Positions 18,110-27,071 are shown, counted from the stretch's first letter. The stretch is 64,000 bases of DNA from Phaeobacter sp. CECT 5382 (GCF_001457775.1 NZ_CYSG01000019.1:1-64000); one strand, 5' to 3'. Notes: generated by a model not told the origin, from the letters alone. Program-made: numbers and translations.

Positions 18110-19836
18110 CGCGAGGCCCCCCCGGCCGCCGCAGCATCAAAAAAGCGGCGCGCGGCGCTTTGGGCGGTCGCCACCTGATCCGGGGTCATCAAATCCGCCA
18201 CCACCGCGCGGGTTTCCAGCGCGGCACTGCTGCCACCGGCCGCCGCCACATTCAGCCATTTATGCGCTGAGACGTAGTCCTGCGCGACACCTGAGCCCTG
18301 AATATAAAGCCGCCCGAGCTGGTGCTGGGCTTCGGTCTCTCCGGCTTCAGCCGCCCGGCGCAGCCATTGGGCCGCCTCGGCCGGGTCGCCTGCGATCAGC
18401 CACTGCCCCAGCGCGCTTTGCGCCGGGCGCAGATCCGCCTCCGCCTGTTTGCGCAGCCAGGCGACAGCGGCCATATGGCCTGCTTCGGTCGCATCATTCT
18501 CGTTGGTCTGCTGTGCCAACCCGGCAACCCAGGGCACCATACGGTGCGGCGCCATCATGCCATCCAGCCTGCCCGTGATCGCCAACTGGCCCAGACGCTG
18601 TCCCGCCGGGCCATCCTGCCGTTGCTGCTGTGCCGTAGCCTGGCGATACAGTTTGACCGCCTGCTGCAGATCAGCCGACTGGCCAATGCCCTGTTCCGCC
18701 ATGGTTGCCAAAGCATAGCTGGCCCGCGCCTGCCCCTGCCCCGCTCCGGCGGCGGCGACCTCTTCCAGCAAGGGGCGCGCCTGTTGCGGGTTGGCGGCCA
18801 GCACCTCTCCTTCGAGCAGGGCCAGCCCCAGAACCAGCATGGCCTCCAGGTTTCCGGCCTGCGCGCCCTGTCCCAGCCAGCGCAGCGCTTCGCCGGGGTT
18901 CGGCGCGATCCCGTCGCCTTTGAGGTATTTCTTGCCAAGCGCCACCTGCGACAGCAAAAAGCCGCCTTCGGCAGAGCGCAGCAGCCAGTTGAGCGCCTCT
19001 GCCCGGTTCTGTCTCATCCCCTGTCCGCTATCCAGCGCATAGGCCAGATAGAACTGTGCCTCGCCATGGCCTGCAGCTGCGGCCTCCTGTATCCACCGGG
19101 AGGCCTTTTGAGTATTCATCTCGGTGCCCTGCCCCCTGGCAAAGGCGCGGCTCAGCTCGAATTGGGCGGCGACATGGCCGGTCTCTGCCGCGGCCTGCAA
19201 CCAGGTGAACGCCGCGACCGGATCAGCGGCAACGCCGACGCCCTTGCCATAGAGCAGGCCAAGGTAATACTGCGCCTCGCCATTGCCCCGCGCCGCCGCC
19301 GCCCGAAACAGCACCGCAGCGCGCCCCGGATCACGGGCAACGCCGCCTGCACTGGAACTGGCACTGAGATACAGCCGCGCCAGCAGCACCGAGGCGGCGA
19401 CCTGGTTCTGGGCCGCGGCCCGCTCCAGCCAAAGCTGCGCCGCCGCCAGATCGCGCGGCCCACCGCGACCCTCCAGCAGCACCCGGCCATAGCGATACTG
19501 GGCAAAAGGCGTGCCCATCTCCTCTGCCTGGCGTTTCAGCCCCTGCCGCACAAAGACAAAATCCCCCGCCGCCCAGGCGGCTTCGATCTCATCCATGCCA
19601 GGAGGCGGTGTCTCAGGACGGCGCGGGCTGGTGTCGGCGGTGGACTGCTGGGCAGGCTCCATTGCAGACTCCGTGGCAGACTCCGTGGCAGGCTGGACGA
19701 CAGGCGGCGCGGTGTCTGCTGCTAGTTCTTGTGCCGCCAGCCCTTGTGCCCAGAGTCCCTGCGCGCCTCCGGCAAGGGCTACAAGCAGCGCAAAAGACAG
19801 CGGTGAAAACGGCAAATCAGGCTTGAAAATCAGCAT
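18106..19836 (-). CDS. Sel1-repeat (SLR) secreted protein
   Basis: The protein has 576 residues from the ATG at 19836, with a signal peptide (PLSFALLVALAGGAQGLWAQ), a low-complexity linker (ATESATESAMEPA, coded by a 12-base tandem duplication at 19652-19687), and about twelve Sel1 repeats (e.g. GEAQYYLGLLYGKGVGVAAD, AEAQHQLGRLYIQGSGVAQD). A TTG 14 codons upstream is possible but would precede the signal peptide with polar residues, so 19836 is preferred; GAGAG lies just before it. It is the first of two coupled Sel1 genes and sits downstream of the prepilin peptidase gene on the same strand, with a gap of about 115 bases. Paralogy with the next gene is evident, but the two have diverged. Confidence 0.82.
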   Translation of the reverse strand: MLIFKPDLPFSPLSFALLVALAGGAQGLWAQGLAAQELAADTAPPVVQPATESATESAMEPAQQSTADTSPRRPETPPPGMDEIEAAWAAGDFVFVRQGLKRQAEEMGTPFAQYRYGRVLLEGRGGPRDLAAAQLWLERAAAQNQVAASVLLARLYLSASSSAGGVARDPGRAAVLFRAAAARGNGEAQYYLGLLYGKGVGVAADPVAAFTWLQAAAETGHVAAQFELSRAFARGQGTEMNTQKASRWIQEAAAAGHGEAQFYLAYALDSGQGMRQNRAEALNWLLRSAEGGFLLSQVALGKKYLKGDGIAPNPGEALRWLGQGAQAGNLEAMLVLGLALLEGEVLAANPQQARPLLEEVAAAGAGQGQARASYALATMAEQGIGQSADLQQAVKLYRQATAQQQRQDGPAGQRLGQLAITGRLDGMMAPHRMVPWVAGLAQQTNENDATEAGHMAAVAWLRKQAEADLRPAQSALGQWLIAGDPAEAAQWLRRAAEAGETEAQHQLGRLYIQGSGVAQDYVSAHKWLNVAAAGGSSAALETRAVVADLMTPDQVATAQSAARRFFDAAAAGGASR

Positions 19837-19951
19837 ATCTCTCACGTTTGAATAGCTTTGCAACAAAGGGCGGGCCAACCAGTGTCCGGACCCTAAGCCC
19901 TGGCAAATCCAAGATCAAACACTCCCTTTGGTACCAGCCCCGACAAAAGCT

Positions 19952-20845
19952 CTATCCCGGCAACAGCCCCAGCGCGCGCAGCAGCCACAGCAGTGCCGCC
20001 GCCGCACAAAGTGCGGCCCCAAAGGGCAGCGCCTGCTGGCCAAGAGGCCGGCCCATCTGCTGATAGCCACCTCTTTTATCCGGTGATCGCAACAGCGGGC
20101 GCAGCAGGGGGCGCATCAGGGGCAGCAGCCCCCCGGTCAAACCGATCAGGGCGGCCAGCAGCACCAGCAGCGGCAGGTCGAAAACACCGGCATAGGCGCC
20201 CAGCCCTGCCATCAGTTTGACATCCCCCAGCCCCAGCCCTTCGCGACCGCGCAGCGCCCGATACCCCAGACGCAAAAGCAGAAAACTGCCAGTCCCAGCA
20301 ACAGCACCAGCCCCGGCACCCAGCAGGGCAGACGTCAGATCCCCAATCTCAGCCCCGAGCCCGCCCCCAGGTCGGCCCCCAAGCGCGGCACACATCACCA
20401 GGGCAAACAACACCGCAGTCAACACATCCGGCAGGCGGAACCACAACAAGTCACAGACCCCAAGCGCCAGCAACAGCCAGAGAAACAGAGCCGAAAACAG
20501 CACCTGCTCCAGACCGCCTCCTGCGGCCAGCGCCAGCACCATTGCCCCGGTTGCGGCGATCTCAAGATACAGCGTCCAGGGCGGGATCTTTGCCTGACAG
20601 TGGCGACACCGCCCGGCGCTCCCGAGAAAGGACAGGATCGGCAGCAGATCCAAGGCGCGCAGGGTGCGTCCGCAGCTGCGGCAGTGCGACCTGCGGCGCA
20701 GCACGTCCTCGCCCCGTGGCAGACGATCCACCAGCACCGCCAGAAAGGAGCCGACGGCAGGGGCCAGCAGCACCAAAAACAGCACCACCGGAACCGGGAT
20801 CGAAACTGACATCAAAACTGGCAGTGCCCCGCCTGCGGATCCCAT
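19952..20845 (-). CDS. gspO: Prepilin peptidase / N-methyltransferase (A24 family)
   Basis: The 297-residue membrane protein cleaves and N-methylates the pseudopilins of the adjacent type II system at the inner membrane. The zinc-binding cysteine pairs of full-length family members are present (CRSCGR... and CRHCQAK, about residues 52-80). The first catalytic aspartate region is GVCDLLWFRLPD and the second is GLGLGDVKLMAGLGAY, where GxGD is the family signature. Several hydrophobic helices follow. The start at 20845 has a GGGAG ribosome-binding site seven bases away; an in-frame start 21 codons upstream is less likely. It is divergent from gspG, and the intervening 133 bases should hold both promoters. 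Confidence 0.92.
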   Translation of the reverse strand: MGSAGGALPVLMSVSIPVPVVLFLVLLAPAVGSFLAVLVDRLPRGEDVLRRRSHCRSCGRTLRALDLLPILSFLGSAGRCRHCQAKIPPWTLYLEIAATGAMVLALAAGGGLEQVLFSALFLWLLLALGVCDLLWFRLPDVLTAVLFALVMCAALGGRPGGGLGAEIGDLTSALLGAGAGAVAGTGSFLLLRLGYRALRGREGLGLGDVKLMAGLGAYAGVFDLPLLVLLAALIGLTGGLLPLMRPLLRPLLRSPDKRGGYQQMGRPLGQQALPFGAALCAAAALLWLLRALGLLPG

Positions 20846-20978
20846 GGCTATCTCCCTCTCTCTAGGCCTGCCGGTCTGCCTGCATTTCTCCCGGATCTTC
20901 GGCCTCAAACCTCAGCGCGATGATGGACAAGCCTCGCCCCCCTCCCTTATCATGCAGAGGTTCAAAAGAAAGATTTCC
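20846..20978. promoter_or_regulatory. divergent control region between gspO and gspG
   Basis: These 133 bases separate divergent gspO and gspG. No clear -35/-10 pair or operator could be defined by eye. Confidence 0.4.
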
Positions 20979-21503
20979 ATGCCCTCCCTCAGCCGCGCTT
21001 TTCAGCCTCGCCCGCTTCTGCGGTCCAACACTCCGAAGACCCAACAGTCTGGGCAGACTGGACAGACCTTGCAGTCCGAGAAAAAGGACAGCGGATTTTC
21101 CCTGCTGGAGCTGATGGTGGTGGTGGTGATCCTGTCGATCCTGGCACTGGTGGTGGTGCCCCGGGTGATTGATCGCCCCGATCAGGCCCGCGCCGCCCGC
21201 GCCAAGGCTGATATCGCGGCGATTGCCAGCGCCGTGAATCTCTACCGGTTGGACAATTTCCGCTATCCCAGCACCGAACAGGGGCTGCAGGCGCTGGTCA
21301 CGCGCCCCAGCAGCGATCCTCAGCCCGCCAACTGGGCCGAGAACGGCTATATGGACCGCCTGCCAGTGGATCCCTGGGGGCAGCCCTATCACTATCTCTC
21401 CCCCGGCGTGCATGAGGATTTTGATGTCTTCAGCTATGGGGCCAATGGCCTTGCCGGCGGCGAGGGGGTCGATCAGGATATTGGCTCATGGACCCTGAAT
21501 TAG
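20979..21503 (+). CDS. gspG: Type II secretion major pseudopilin
   Basis: The 174-residue product contains the class III signal SGFSLLELMVVVVIL with the cleavage glycine followed by phenylalanine and Glu at +5. The C-terminal domain has the GspG hallmarks RAAKADIAAIASAVNLYRLD-like helix, FRYPSTEQGLQALV, DPWGQPYHYLSPG and FDVFSYGANGLAGG. It builds the periplasmic pseudopilus. The leader before the cleavage site is unusually long (about 43 residues, with a polar QSGQTGQTLQSEKK stretch) compared with the usual 6-15. Starts at 20979 and 20952 are both possible. It overlaps gspH by 16 bases and opens the gspGHIJK run. Confidence 0.92.
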   Translation: MPSLSRAFQPRPLLRSNTPKTQQSGQTGQTLQSEKKDSGFSLLELMVVVVILSILALVVVPRVIDRPDQARAARAKADIAAIASAVNLYRLDNFRYPSTEQGLQALVTRPSSDPQPANWAENGYMDRLPVDPWGQPYHYLSPGVHEDFDVFSYGANGLAGGEGVDQDIGSWTLN

Positions 21504-22060
21504 AGCCTGATTTCGCCCAGACGACTGCGGGGTTCACTCTCATTGAACTGTTGATTGCAGTGGCTGTTCTGGCCGTGCTCGCGCTGGGAGCGACCCTGGC
21601 ACTGCCTGCCGGGGTCAGCCGCGCGGAAAGCGATATGGCGCAGTTCCAGCGCCAGTTTCAGAGCATGCGGCAACTGGCCATCACCGGCCAGCACACACGC
21701 GGCCTGGCGGTCACCCCGCGCGACCTGCGCCAGGCCAGAAAAACCCCCGAAGGCTGGCAGCTTTCTGATCGGGCTTTGCGCTGGCGTGGCCGCGTCAGCC
21801 TCGCCGTCCATGCCCCTGCACCCAGAGCACCTGAACCGAGAGCCCCTGAACGCAGTCGTAGCGGCAGAACCCCTGAGATCCTGTTCCTTGCCGATGGCCG
21901 CACCTCGGCCTTTGACATCACTTTTCAATCTCGATCTGGTCAGCCCCAATCTGATCAGAACTGGTCGGGTCAAAATCGGTCAGGTCAAAATCGATCTGGC
22001 GGCAGGCTGACGCGCTGTCGCAGCGACGGCTGGACAGGTCTCATATGCGGCGCTTCCTAG
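21488..22060 (+). CDS. gspH: Type II secretion minor pseudopilin H
   Basis: The 190-residue protein has a prepilin cleavage motif AGFTLIELLIAVAVL with Glu at +5 only 16 residues from the start. Position between gspG and gspI and the RESDM/AESDMAQFQRQFQSMRQLAITGQ helix fit GspH. The C-terminal third carries a repeated low-complexity segment (SGQNRSGQNRSG) coded by a 15-base tandem duplication at 21965-21994, which is not typical of the family. It overlaps gspG by 16 and gspI by 16 bases, consistent with translational coupling. Confidence 0.85.
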   Translation: MDPELEPDFAQTTAGFTLIELLIAVAVLAVLALGATLALPAGVSRAESDMAQFQRQFQSMRQLAITGQHTRGLAVTPRDLRQARKTPEGWQLSDRALRWRGRVSLAVHAPAPRAPEPRAPERSRSGRTPEILFLADGRTSAFDITFQSRSGQPQSDQNWSGQNRSGQNRSGGRLTRCRSDGWTGLICGAS

Positions 22061-22461
22061 CCTTGCGGCCTGCGCGCCGTCCCAGCACCAAAGCGCAGGC
22101 CAAAATCCGGGCCACGCGGGGGCTGACCCTGCTGGAACTGGCGGTGGCAATCCTGGTGCTGGCGCTTGGCAGTCTGGCAGCGCTGCGCGCAACCGATCAA
22201 TCCCGCCGCGCCATTGGCGGCGAGATGCCCCGCCTGCTGGCCCGCATTGCCGCGCGCAACCGCGCCGAAGAGCTGCAGCTTCATGGCTTCTCGGGCCCCG
22301 GTTTGCCCCGTGAGGTCCAGATGGGCGGGCAGCCCATTCACCTGCAGGTCACGCATGAGACCACCGCCGGTGGCCTGATCCTGGCCGTGGTCACTGCCCG
22401 CGCCAGCAGTGGCGAAGCTGCCCAGCTCAGCCTCTATCTCACAGCCGAGCCACGCCAATGA
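22045..22461 (+). CDS. gspI: Type II secretion minor pseudopilin I
   Basis: The 138-residue protein carries the prepilin motif RGLTLLELAVAILVLALGSLAAL, with Glu at +5. The helix is followed by RNRAEELQL, which matches the GspI N-A-E-L region. GspI nucleates the tip complex with GspJ and GspK. It starts 16 bases inside gspH and ends with an ATGA overlap with gspJ. Confidence 0.86.
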   Translation: MRRFLALRPARRPSTKAQAKIRATRGLTLLELAVAILVLALGSLAALRATDQSRRAIGGEMPRLLARIAARNRAEELQLHGFSGPGLPREVQMGGQPIHLQVTHETTAGGLILAVVTARASSGEAAQLSLYLTAEPRQ

Positions 22462-23207
22462 GCCGCCCCAGCCCAACCGACAGGTCCGGAAAAAGAAGCT
22501 CGGAGCGCGGTCTCAGCCTGATCGAGCTGGTGGTCGCCATGGCGATCTTTGCCCTGGTGGCGGTTCTGGGCACGCAGGCGCTCACCGGGATGATCCGGAT
22601 GCGCGATGATCTGGCGGCGCGCTCGGATCAGGCCGCAACCCTAGCTGAGGCCACCAGCCTGCTGCGCGCCGACCTAGCAGCCCTGGTGCCGATGCTGTTT
22701 TATCCACCCGATCGCGCCCCGCCGCGCTCTGCGCTGCGGTTTGCCCGGGGCACTGGCCGCGCCAGCCTGAAGCTCTCGGTGGCGGGGCAGCCAGATTTTC
22801 ACAAGGATGTGCCCCGACTGACAGCAGGGCAAACAACAAGACAAACTGGGCCCATTGGCCTGAGCACACAGCGGGTGGAATGGCAGCTGCAGGCAGGGGT
22901 TCTCAGCCGGGGTTTCTGGCCAACACTCACCCCGGCAAGATCCGCCTCCCGCAGTCCCTCGGTGCCGATACTGACGGGGGTGCAGGACCTGCGGCTGCGC
23001 AGTTATTGGCCCCAGATCGGCTGGGTCGACGGGGCCAGCACGCTCCAGGCCTCTGCCGCTGACACGGCCACGACGACGACTGCCGCGGATAGCGACAGCG
23101 CTGCTTTCGCGGCCGAGGTCTATTCCAGCAGTCTCCCGCTGGCGGTCGAACTCACCCTGATCAGCGATGAATTTGGCAAGATTTCCCTTGTGGAGAGCCT
23201 GAAATGA
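22458..23207 (+). CDS. gspJ: Type II secretion minor pseudopilin J
   Basis: The 249-residue protein has the prepilin motif RGLSLIELVVAMAIFALVAVLGTQ with Glu at +5, followed by a GspJ-like domain (LAALVPMLFYPPDR, VEWQLQAGVLSRGFWPTL, GVQDLRLRSYWPQIGWVDG). It belongs to the pseudopilus tip complex. The start overlaps the gspI stop and the stop overlaps the gspK start, both as ATGA. Confidence 0.87.
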   Translation: MSRPSPTDRSGKRSSERGLSLIELVVAMAIFALVAVLGTQALTGMIRMRDDLAARSDQAATLAEATSLLRADLAALVPMLFYPPDRAPPRSALRFARGTGRASLKLSVAGQPDFHKDVPRLTAGQTTRQTGPIGLSTQRVEWQLQAGVLSRGFWPTLTPARSASRSPSVPILTGVQDLRLRSYWPQIGWVDGASTLQASAADTATTTTAADSDSAAFAAEVYSSSLPLAVELTLISDEFGKISLVESLK

Positions 23208-24238
23208 GCCTGCTGCCCCTGCCGCCCCTGTCGCACAACAGCTCAGATAAGACAGGTTCGGCCCAGATTGGTTCCGCCCAGGCAGGGTCGACAAGCGCCG
23301 GCTTCGTGCTGGTCAATGCTCTGGTGCTGGTCGCGGCGCTGGCCGCCGTCGCCACCCTGTTGCTGATGCGCAGCGAACAGGGGCGCGCCCGGCTGCAGAC
23401 CGGGCTGGTGGCCGATCAGCTGACCCTGGGGCTTGATGCCTTTGACGCCCTGGCGCTGACCCGGCTGGCGCGCGATACCAGCGGCAGCGATCATTCCAAC
23501 GAGGTCTGGGCCAGACCGCAGGCCCCCCTGCCTCTGGCGCGCGGCGAGGTCAACGGTCAGATCTCTGATCTGCAGGGGCGCTTTAACGTCAATTGGCTGA
23601 GTGACCCGGACAATCTGCTGGCGCAAAAGGCACTGCACAGCCTGCTGGCCAAGCTGGGTCTGGCGCCTCAAATCGCGCAGAATATCCAAAGCTTCGTGAC
23701 CCCCGGCGGGCTGAGCCCGGCGCAGCGGGCCCGGTGGCAGCGCCAAGCCCCCCCGCTGGATCCGGTTGGCGGCCCGCTGTTCAGCGCCGACCAGCTGGCC
23801 GAGCTGCCAGGGCTCACCCCGCGCGCCTATGCCCGGCTGCGGCCCCTGATCACAGCCCTGCCCGCTGACAGCCGTCTCAATGTAAACACCGCGCCGCCGC
23901 AGGTGCTGGCGGCGTTCTTGCCACATCTGCCCGCCGCCAGCCTCATCCGACTGACCCAGCGACGCGACCGCAGCCCCTTTGTATCGGTCGAGGCCTTTCT
24001 GACCGCCGCCCGGCTGGACCAGCCGCCACAGCAGGCGCAAGAGTCCCCCCAGACGGAGGGGGCAAAGCCGACACACAACCAGCTGCAGCCCGACCAGATC
24101 TCGGTCAGCTCCGCCTGGTTTCTGGTCGAGAGCAGCAGCCAGCTGGAGACTGCCTTTGCCCACCGTATCACCCTGCTGCATCGCCCGCGCCCCGGACGAC
24201 GCCCCGCGCTGATCTGGCAGGTCACTACCCGCCCCTGA
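23204..24238 (+). CDS. gspK: Type II secretion minor pseudopilin K
   Basis: The 344-residue protein has a prepilin-like segment AGFVLVNALVLVAALAAVATL in which position +5 is Asn rather than Glu, as expected for GspK, the tip protein. The large alpha-helical domain includes EVNGQISDLQGRFNVNWL (D-x-x-G-R-F-N-x-N is typical), LAELPGLTPRAYARLRPLI and LNVNTAPPQVLAAF. A 15-base tandem duplication (23255-23284) lies in the leader. It ends the gspGHIJK run; gspL starts 179 bases further on. Confidence 0.88.
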   Translation: MSLLPLPPLSHNSSDKTGSAQIGSAQAGSTSAGFVLVNALVLVAALAAVATLLLMRSEQGRARLQTGLVADQLTLGLDAFDALALTRLARDTSGSDHSNEVWARPQAPLPLARGEVNGQISDLQGRFNVNWLSDPDNLLAQKALHSLLAKLGLAPQIAQNIQSFVTPGGLSPAQRARWQRQAPPLDPVGGPLFSADQLAELPGLTPRAYARLRPLITALPADSRLNVNTAPPQVLAAFLPHLPAASLIRLTQRRDRSPFVSVEAFLTAARLDQPPQQAQESPQTEGAKPTHNQLQPDQISVSSAWFLVESSSQLETAFAHRITLLHRPRPGRRPALIWQVTTRP

Positions 24239-24243
24239 CCGCC

Positions 24244-24311
24244 CCTGAGCACGCCTGAGCACGCCGCGCGTGAACAGAAAGACGGGCAGAAAAACTGGTA
24301 GAAAGACCGGC
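24244..24311. repeat. short tandem repeats in the gspK-gspL gap
   Basis: Two perfect copies of CCTGAGCACG (24244-24263) are followed by three imperfect 12-base copies beginning AGAAAGACGGGC (24276-24311). The gap of 179 bases is otherwise featureless. Confidence 0.85.
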
Positions 24312-24417
24312 AGCCAAAAGCAGCATTGCACTTCGCTCTGCATCCCGACATGCTGCAGCAGATCCGCACGACCCACCCCTAACTTTCCTAACTTTGCCGC
24401 GACAGGAGCCCGCCTAG

Positions 24418-25848
24418 ATGCCCACAGCCGCCCGGAAACAGGACGCGCCCCGCATCGCGCGTCTGGGCAGCCTTGGCCCCCAGAACCATCTAGACCACCA
24501 GGACAGCATGGGCATCAGCGCAGCGGATCCTGATACCGTGCTAACGGTGCCGGGCTATCTGGTACCGCTGGTCGCGCTGGACCTGCCGACAGGGCTGCGC
24601 GGGCAGGCGCGTGAACAGGTGGCGCATCGCCAGTTGGCGGATCGCAGCGCGATACCCGAAACCGACCTGGCCCTGCGCCCTTTCCTGCCTAGGCCCCTGT
24701 CGAGAAGCCTGCCCAAAAGATCCGGGCAGAAAAACCTCGGCGGCGACAGCTGGACCCGGGTGCTGATGGCCGAAACCCGCTGGCTTCAGGGACTTGAAGG
24801 TCTGAATTGCCGGGCGGTGTTGCCGGATTATCTGTCTCTGGGCACCGCACCGGGCCTGTGGACCGTAACACTGGACACTCTACCCCCGGACACCGTAGCA
24901 CCGGAACACCCTGAACAGGGGCCGGACGCCGCAGTCGATATGGCAGGCGATACCATAGTCGATACGGCTAATGTCACAGAAGCCGCCACAAGCTGTTCCC
25001 AGCTCATCGTGCGACTTGGCCCCGAAGACGGCTTTAGCGCCCTGCCCCAGATCGGCCTGGCGATGCTGACCCAAGCCCTGCACGCCTCCCAAAACCAGTC
25101 CCGGCCCGCGCCAAAAGCGATCCTCTGGCTGGGGCCGACAGAGGCCGCAGAGCTGACCCAGATCCGCAGCCTGGCGGCACAGTGTGACCTGCCACTGGTC
25201 ACCAACCCCGAGGCTCTTGATACATTGGGTCTGCCGCGCCCCAGCGTGTTCACCCATGGTGAGCTAAGCTGCGATCTGCGCCATAACCCGCTGGCGGCGC
25301 GGGCGCGGCTGGCCCGTCAGGTGCTGCCCTGGCGCTGGCCGCTGCTCGCGGCTTGCCTCGCGGCGGCTCTCTGGGGGGCGGCGCAGATCCTCGCCTTTGG
25401 TCAGGTGCAGGCAGAGGTCGACGCAAGCCGGGCCCGCAGTGCGGCATTGGTCAAGGCGCATTTCGTGCCAGAAGGCCCGGTGCTGGATGCGCGCCTGCAA
25501 GTCAGCCGGGCGCTGGCGGATCTGCGCCGCACCGCCACCAAGAGCGCGCAGGACCAGGGGCCTCTCGATTTGATGCAACGTCTGGCCGAGGTGTTGAGCC
25601 GCGCCGATCTGCGGCCAGACCTGCTGAGCTATCAAACCGGTATCGGACTGGTTCTGGCGCTGCGGGTCGAGGATTTTTCCCAAGCCGATCATCTTGCCGC
25701 GGCCCTGCGCGATGCCGGGCTTGCGCTGACGGTGACGGACTCACGGGTCAGTGATGCGGCCTCCGGGGTGCGCGCTGAATTTGTCATCACCGATGCCGCC
25801 CCCGATCTCAGCACCGAGACCGCCATTGGGACCGGAGTACAGAAATGA
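24418..25848 (+). CDS. gspL: Type II secretion assembly protein L
   Basis: The 476-residue protein has the GspL layout: a cytoplasmic actin-like domain, one membrane helix at about residues 303-325 (WRWPLLAACLAAALWGAAQI), and a periplasmic ferredoxin-like domain (LAEVLSRADLRPDLLSYQ..., LRVEDFSQADHLAAALRDAGL). GspL links the ATPase GspE to the inner-membrane platform. The start at 24418 has AGGAG nine bases upstream. Its stop overlaps gspM (ATGA). Sequence similarity in this family is low, so the call rests on topology and gene order. Confidence 0.82.
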   Translation: MPTAARKQDAPRIARLGSLGPQNHLDHQDSMGISAADPDTVLTVPGYLVPLVALDLPTGLRGQAREQVAHRQLADRSAIPETDLALRPFLPRPLSRSLPKRSGQKNLGGDSWTRVLMAETRWLQGLEGLNCRAVLPDYLSLGTAPGLWTVTLDTLPPDTVAPEHPEQGPDAAVDMAGDTIVDTANVTEAATSCSQLIVRLGPEDGFSALPQIGLAMLTQALHASQNQSRPAPKAILWLGPTEAAELTQIRSLAAQCDLPLVTNPEALDTLGLPRPSVFTHGELSCDLRHNPLAARARLARQVLPWRWPLLAACLAAALWGAAQILAFGQVQAEVDASRARSAALVKAHFVPEGPVLDARLQVSRALADLRRTATKSAQDQGPLDLMQRLAEVLSRADLRPDLLSYQTGIGLVLALRVEDFSQADHLAAALRDAGLALTVTDSRVSDAASGVRAEFVITDAAPDLSTETAIGTGVQK

Positions 25849-26384
25849 GCCTGCGCCTGATTGATTATCTGCTGTCTCTCAGCCAACGCGAAAGACTACT
25901 GCTGGGGCTTGCCGCTCTGGTCGCGGTGCTGGGGCTCGGCCTCGGGCTGCTGCTGCCACTGCAGGAGCGGCGACACAGGGCCGAGACCACCTTGACGGAG
26001 GCCCTGGCGCTTGAGGTCTGGCTGCGCGAGAGAATTGCCGAAAAACAGAGCCTAAACGGCGCATTTGAGGCCAAATCTCCCGAGCAATCTCTTGGGCAAA
26101 ATCTGGGGCAACCAATTGGCACCAGCGGCATCGAACAGGGCTTGATCTCGGCCCGTCTGCGGCCCGCGCTCAGCGCGCTTGCGACGCAGGCGGATGGTGT
26201 GATCGAGCTGCGCTTTGACCGGGTGGATTTCACCCGGCTGGCCAATTGGATTTCGAGCTCACATCCCGCATGGGGCTATCGCCTCGACAGCTTTCGGCTG
26301 GAGGCCCTGGAGGGGGCCGAAAACGCAGGCCGGATCGCCGCCTGGATCACGCTGACCCCGACACGAGACCCAGCAGAAGACTAG
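25845..26384 (+). CDS. gspM: Type II secretion assembly protein M
   Basis: The 179-residue protein has a short cytoplasmic start (LSQRERLLL, typical of GspM), one membrane helix (GLAALVAVLGLGLGLLLPL, about 24-42), and a periplasmic ferredoxin-like domain containing IELRFDRVDFTRLANWI. GspM partners GspL. It is translationally coupled to gspL. Confidence 0.82.
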   Translation: MSLRLIDYLLSLSQRERLLLGLAALVAVLGLGLGLLLPLQERRHRAETTLTEALALEVWLRERIAEKQSLNGAFEAKSPEQSLGQNLGQPIGTSGIEQGLISARLRPALSALATQADGVIELRFDRVDFTRLANWISSSHPAWGYRLDSFRLEALEGAENAGRIAAWITLTPTRDPAED

Positions 26385-26385
26385 C

Positions 26386-26415
26386 CTGACCGACAAAAAG
26401 CTGACCGACAAAAAG
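26386..26415. repeat. perfect 15-base tandem duplication after gspM
   Basis: CTGACCGACAAAAAG occurs twice in a row, starting two bases after the gspM stop. The region to 26522 separates gspM from a convergent lipoprotein gene and shows no good terminator. Confidence 0.9.
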
Positions 26416-26522
26416 CTGGGCAAGAAACCGGCGAAAGAGACAACTCCGCCAATTCCGCCGACCAGTTCCGCCGGTCAAGCCGGCAGCTCGTCAGGCGTGC
26501 AGACTGCAATGCAGATGGGGGG

Positions 26523-27050
26523 TCACAGTTTCTGCAGGCGGGCAGAAATGCTGGCGCGGCGGCCTGCCATCGACCCCAGAGGATCAAGATCCGCATGCGA
26601 TTTCAACACTTCGGCCAAGGCAGCACGGGCCTGGGTCAGCTGGGCCTTTCCGGCCTCCCCGTCGCCTTCGGCCAACAGCATCAGGCCCAGCTCATGCTGC
26701 GCCGTCCCCTGCACCGCCAGGGCGGCGCCACGAGCTTCGCCGCTTTGGCCCTGCGCCAAATCACCGGCGATCTTGGCGGCCTCGGCGTAATTGCCTGCGC
26801 GCAATTCCGCATGGGCATATTCCAGGCGCAAGCGGGCGGCCAGCGGGCCGGCCTCGGTGATCAGTTTCTGATAGCTGCGTTTGGCACGGGCGTAGTCGCC
26901 GCTTTCCAGCGCATTGCGCGCCACCGCGTATTTTGAGTGAAAGCCGTGGCTTCCGGAACCAGAGCTTTCGCCGCAGCTTCCCAAAAGCAGCACCCCGCAG
27001 GCCATCAGCCCGCCCATCAGCCCACGTTTTGCAAAAGATATCGCCTGCAT
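26523..27050 (-). CDS. TPR-like lipoprotein within the type II secretion locus
   Basis: The 175-residue protein has a lipoprotein signal with lipobox LLGSC near residue 26. The mature part has helix-turn-helix repeats of TPR type (YAVARNALESGDYARAKRSY, RLRLEYAHAELRAGNYAEAAK, TAQHELGLMLLAEGDGEAGKAQL). It could act as a pilotin for the secretin GspD or as an assembly factor, since small lipoproteins with TPR folds do this in pilus and secretin systems (PilF/PilW-type). That role is inferred from position only. It is convergent to gspM and divergent from gspC. Confidence 0.7.
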   Translation of the reverse strand: MQAISFAKRGLMGGLMACGVLLLGSCGESSGSGSHGFHSKYAVARNALESGDYARAKRSYQKLITEAGPLAARLRLEYAHAELRAGNYAEAAKIAGDLAQGQSGEARGAALAVQGTAQHELGLMLLAEGDGEAGKAQLTQARAALAEVLKSHADLDPLGSMAGRRASISARLQKL

Positions 27051-27071
27051 TGCCTGCTCTTTTCCTATTTA

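Noticed and set aside
18322-19725. 467-codon plus-strand open frame
   Set aside because: It is opposite the Sel1-repeat gene and has no start context or motifs.
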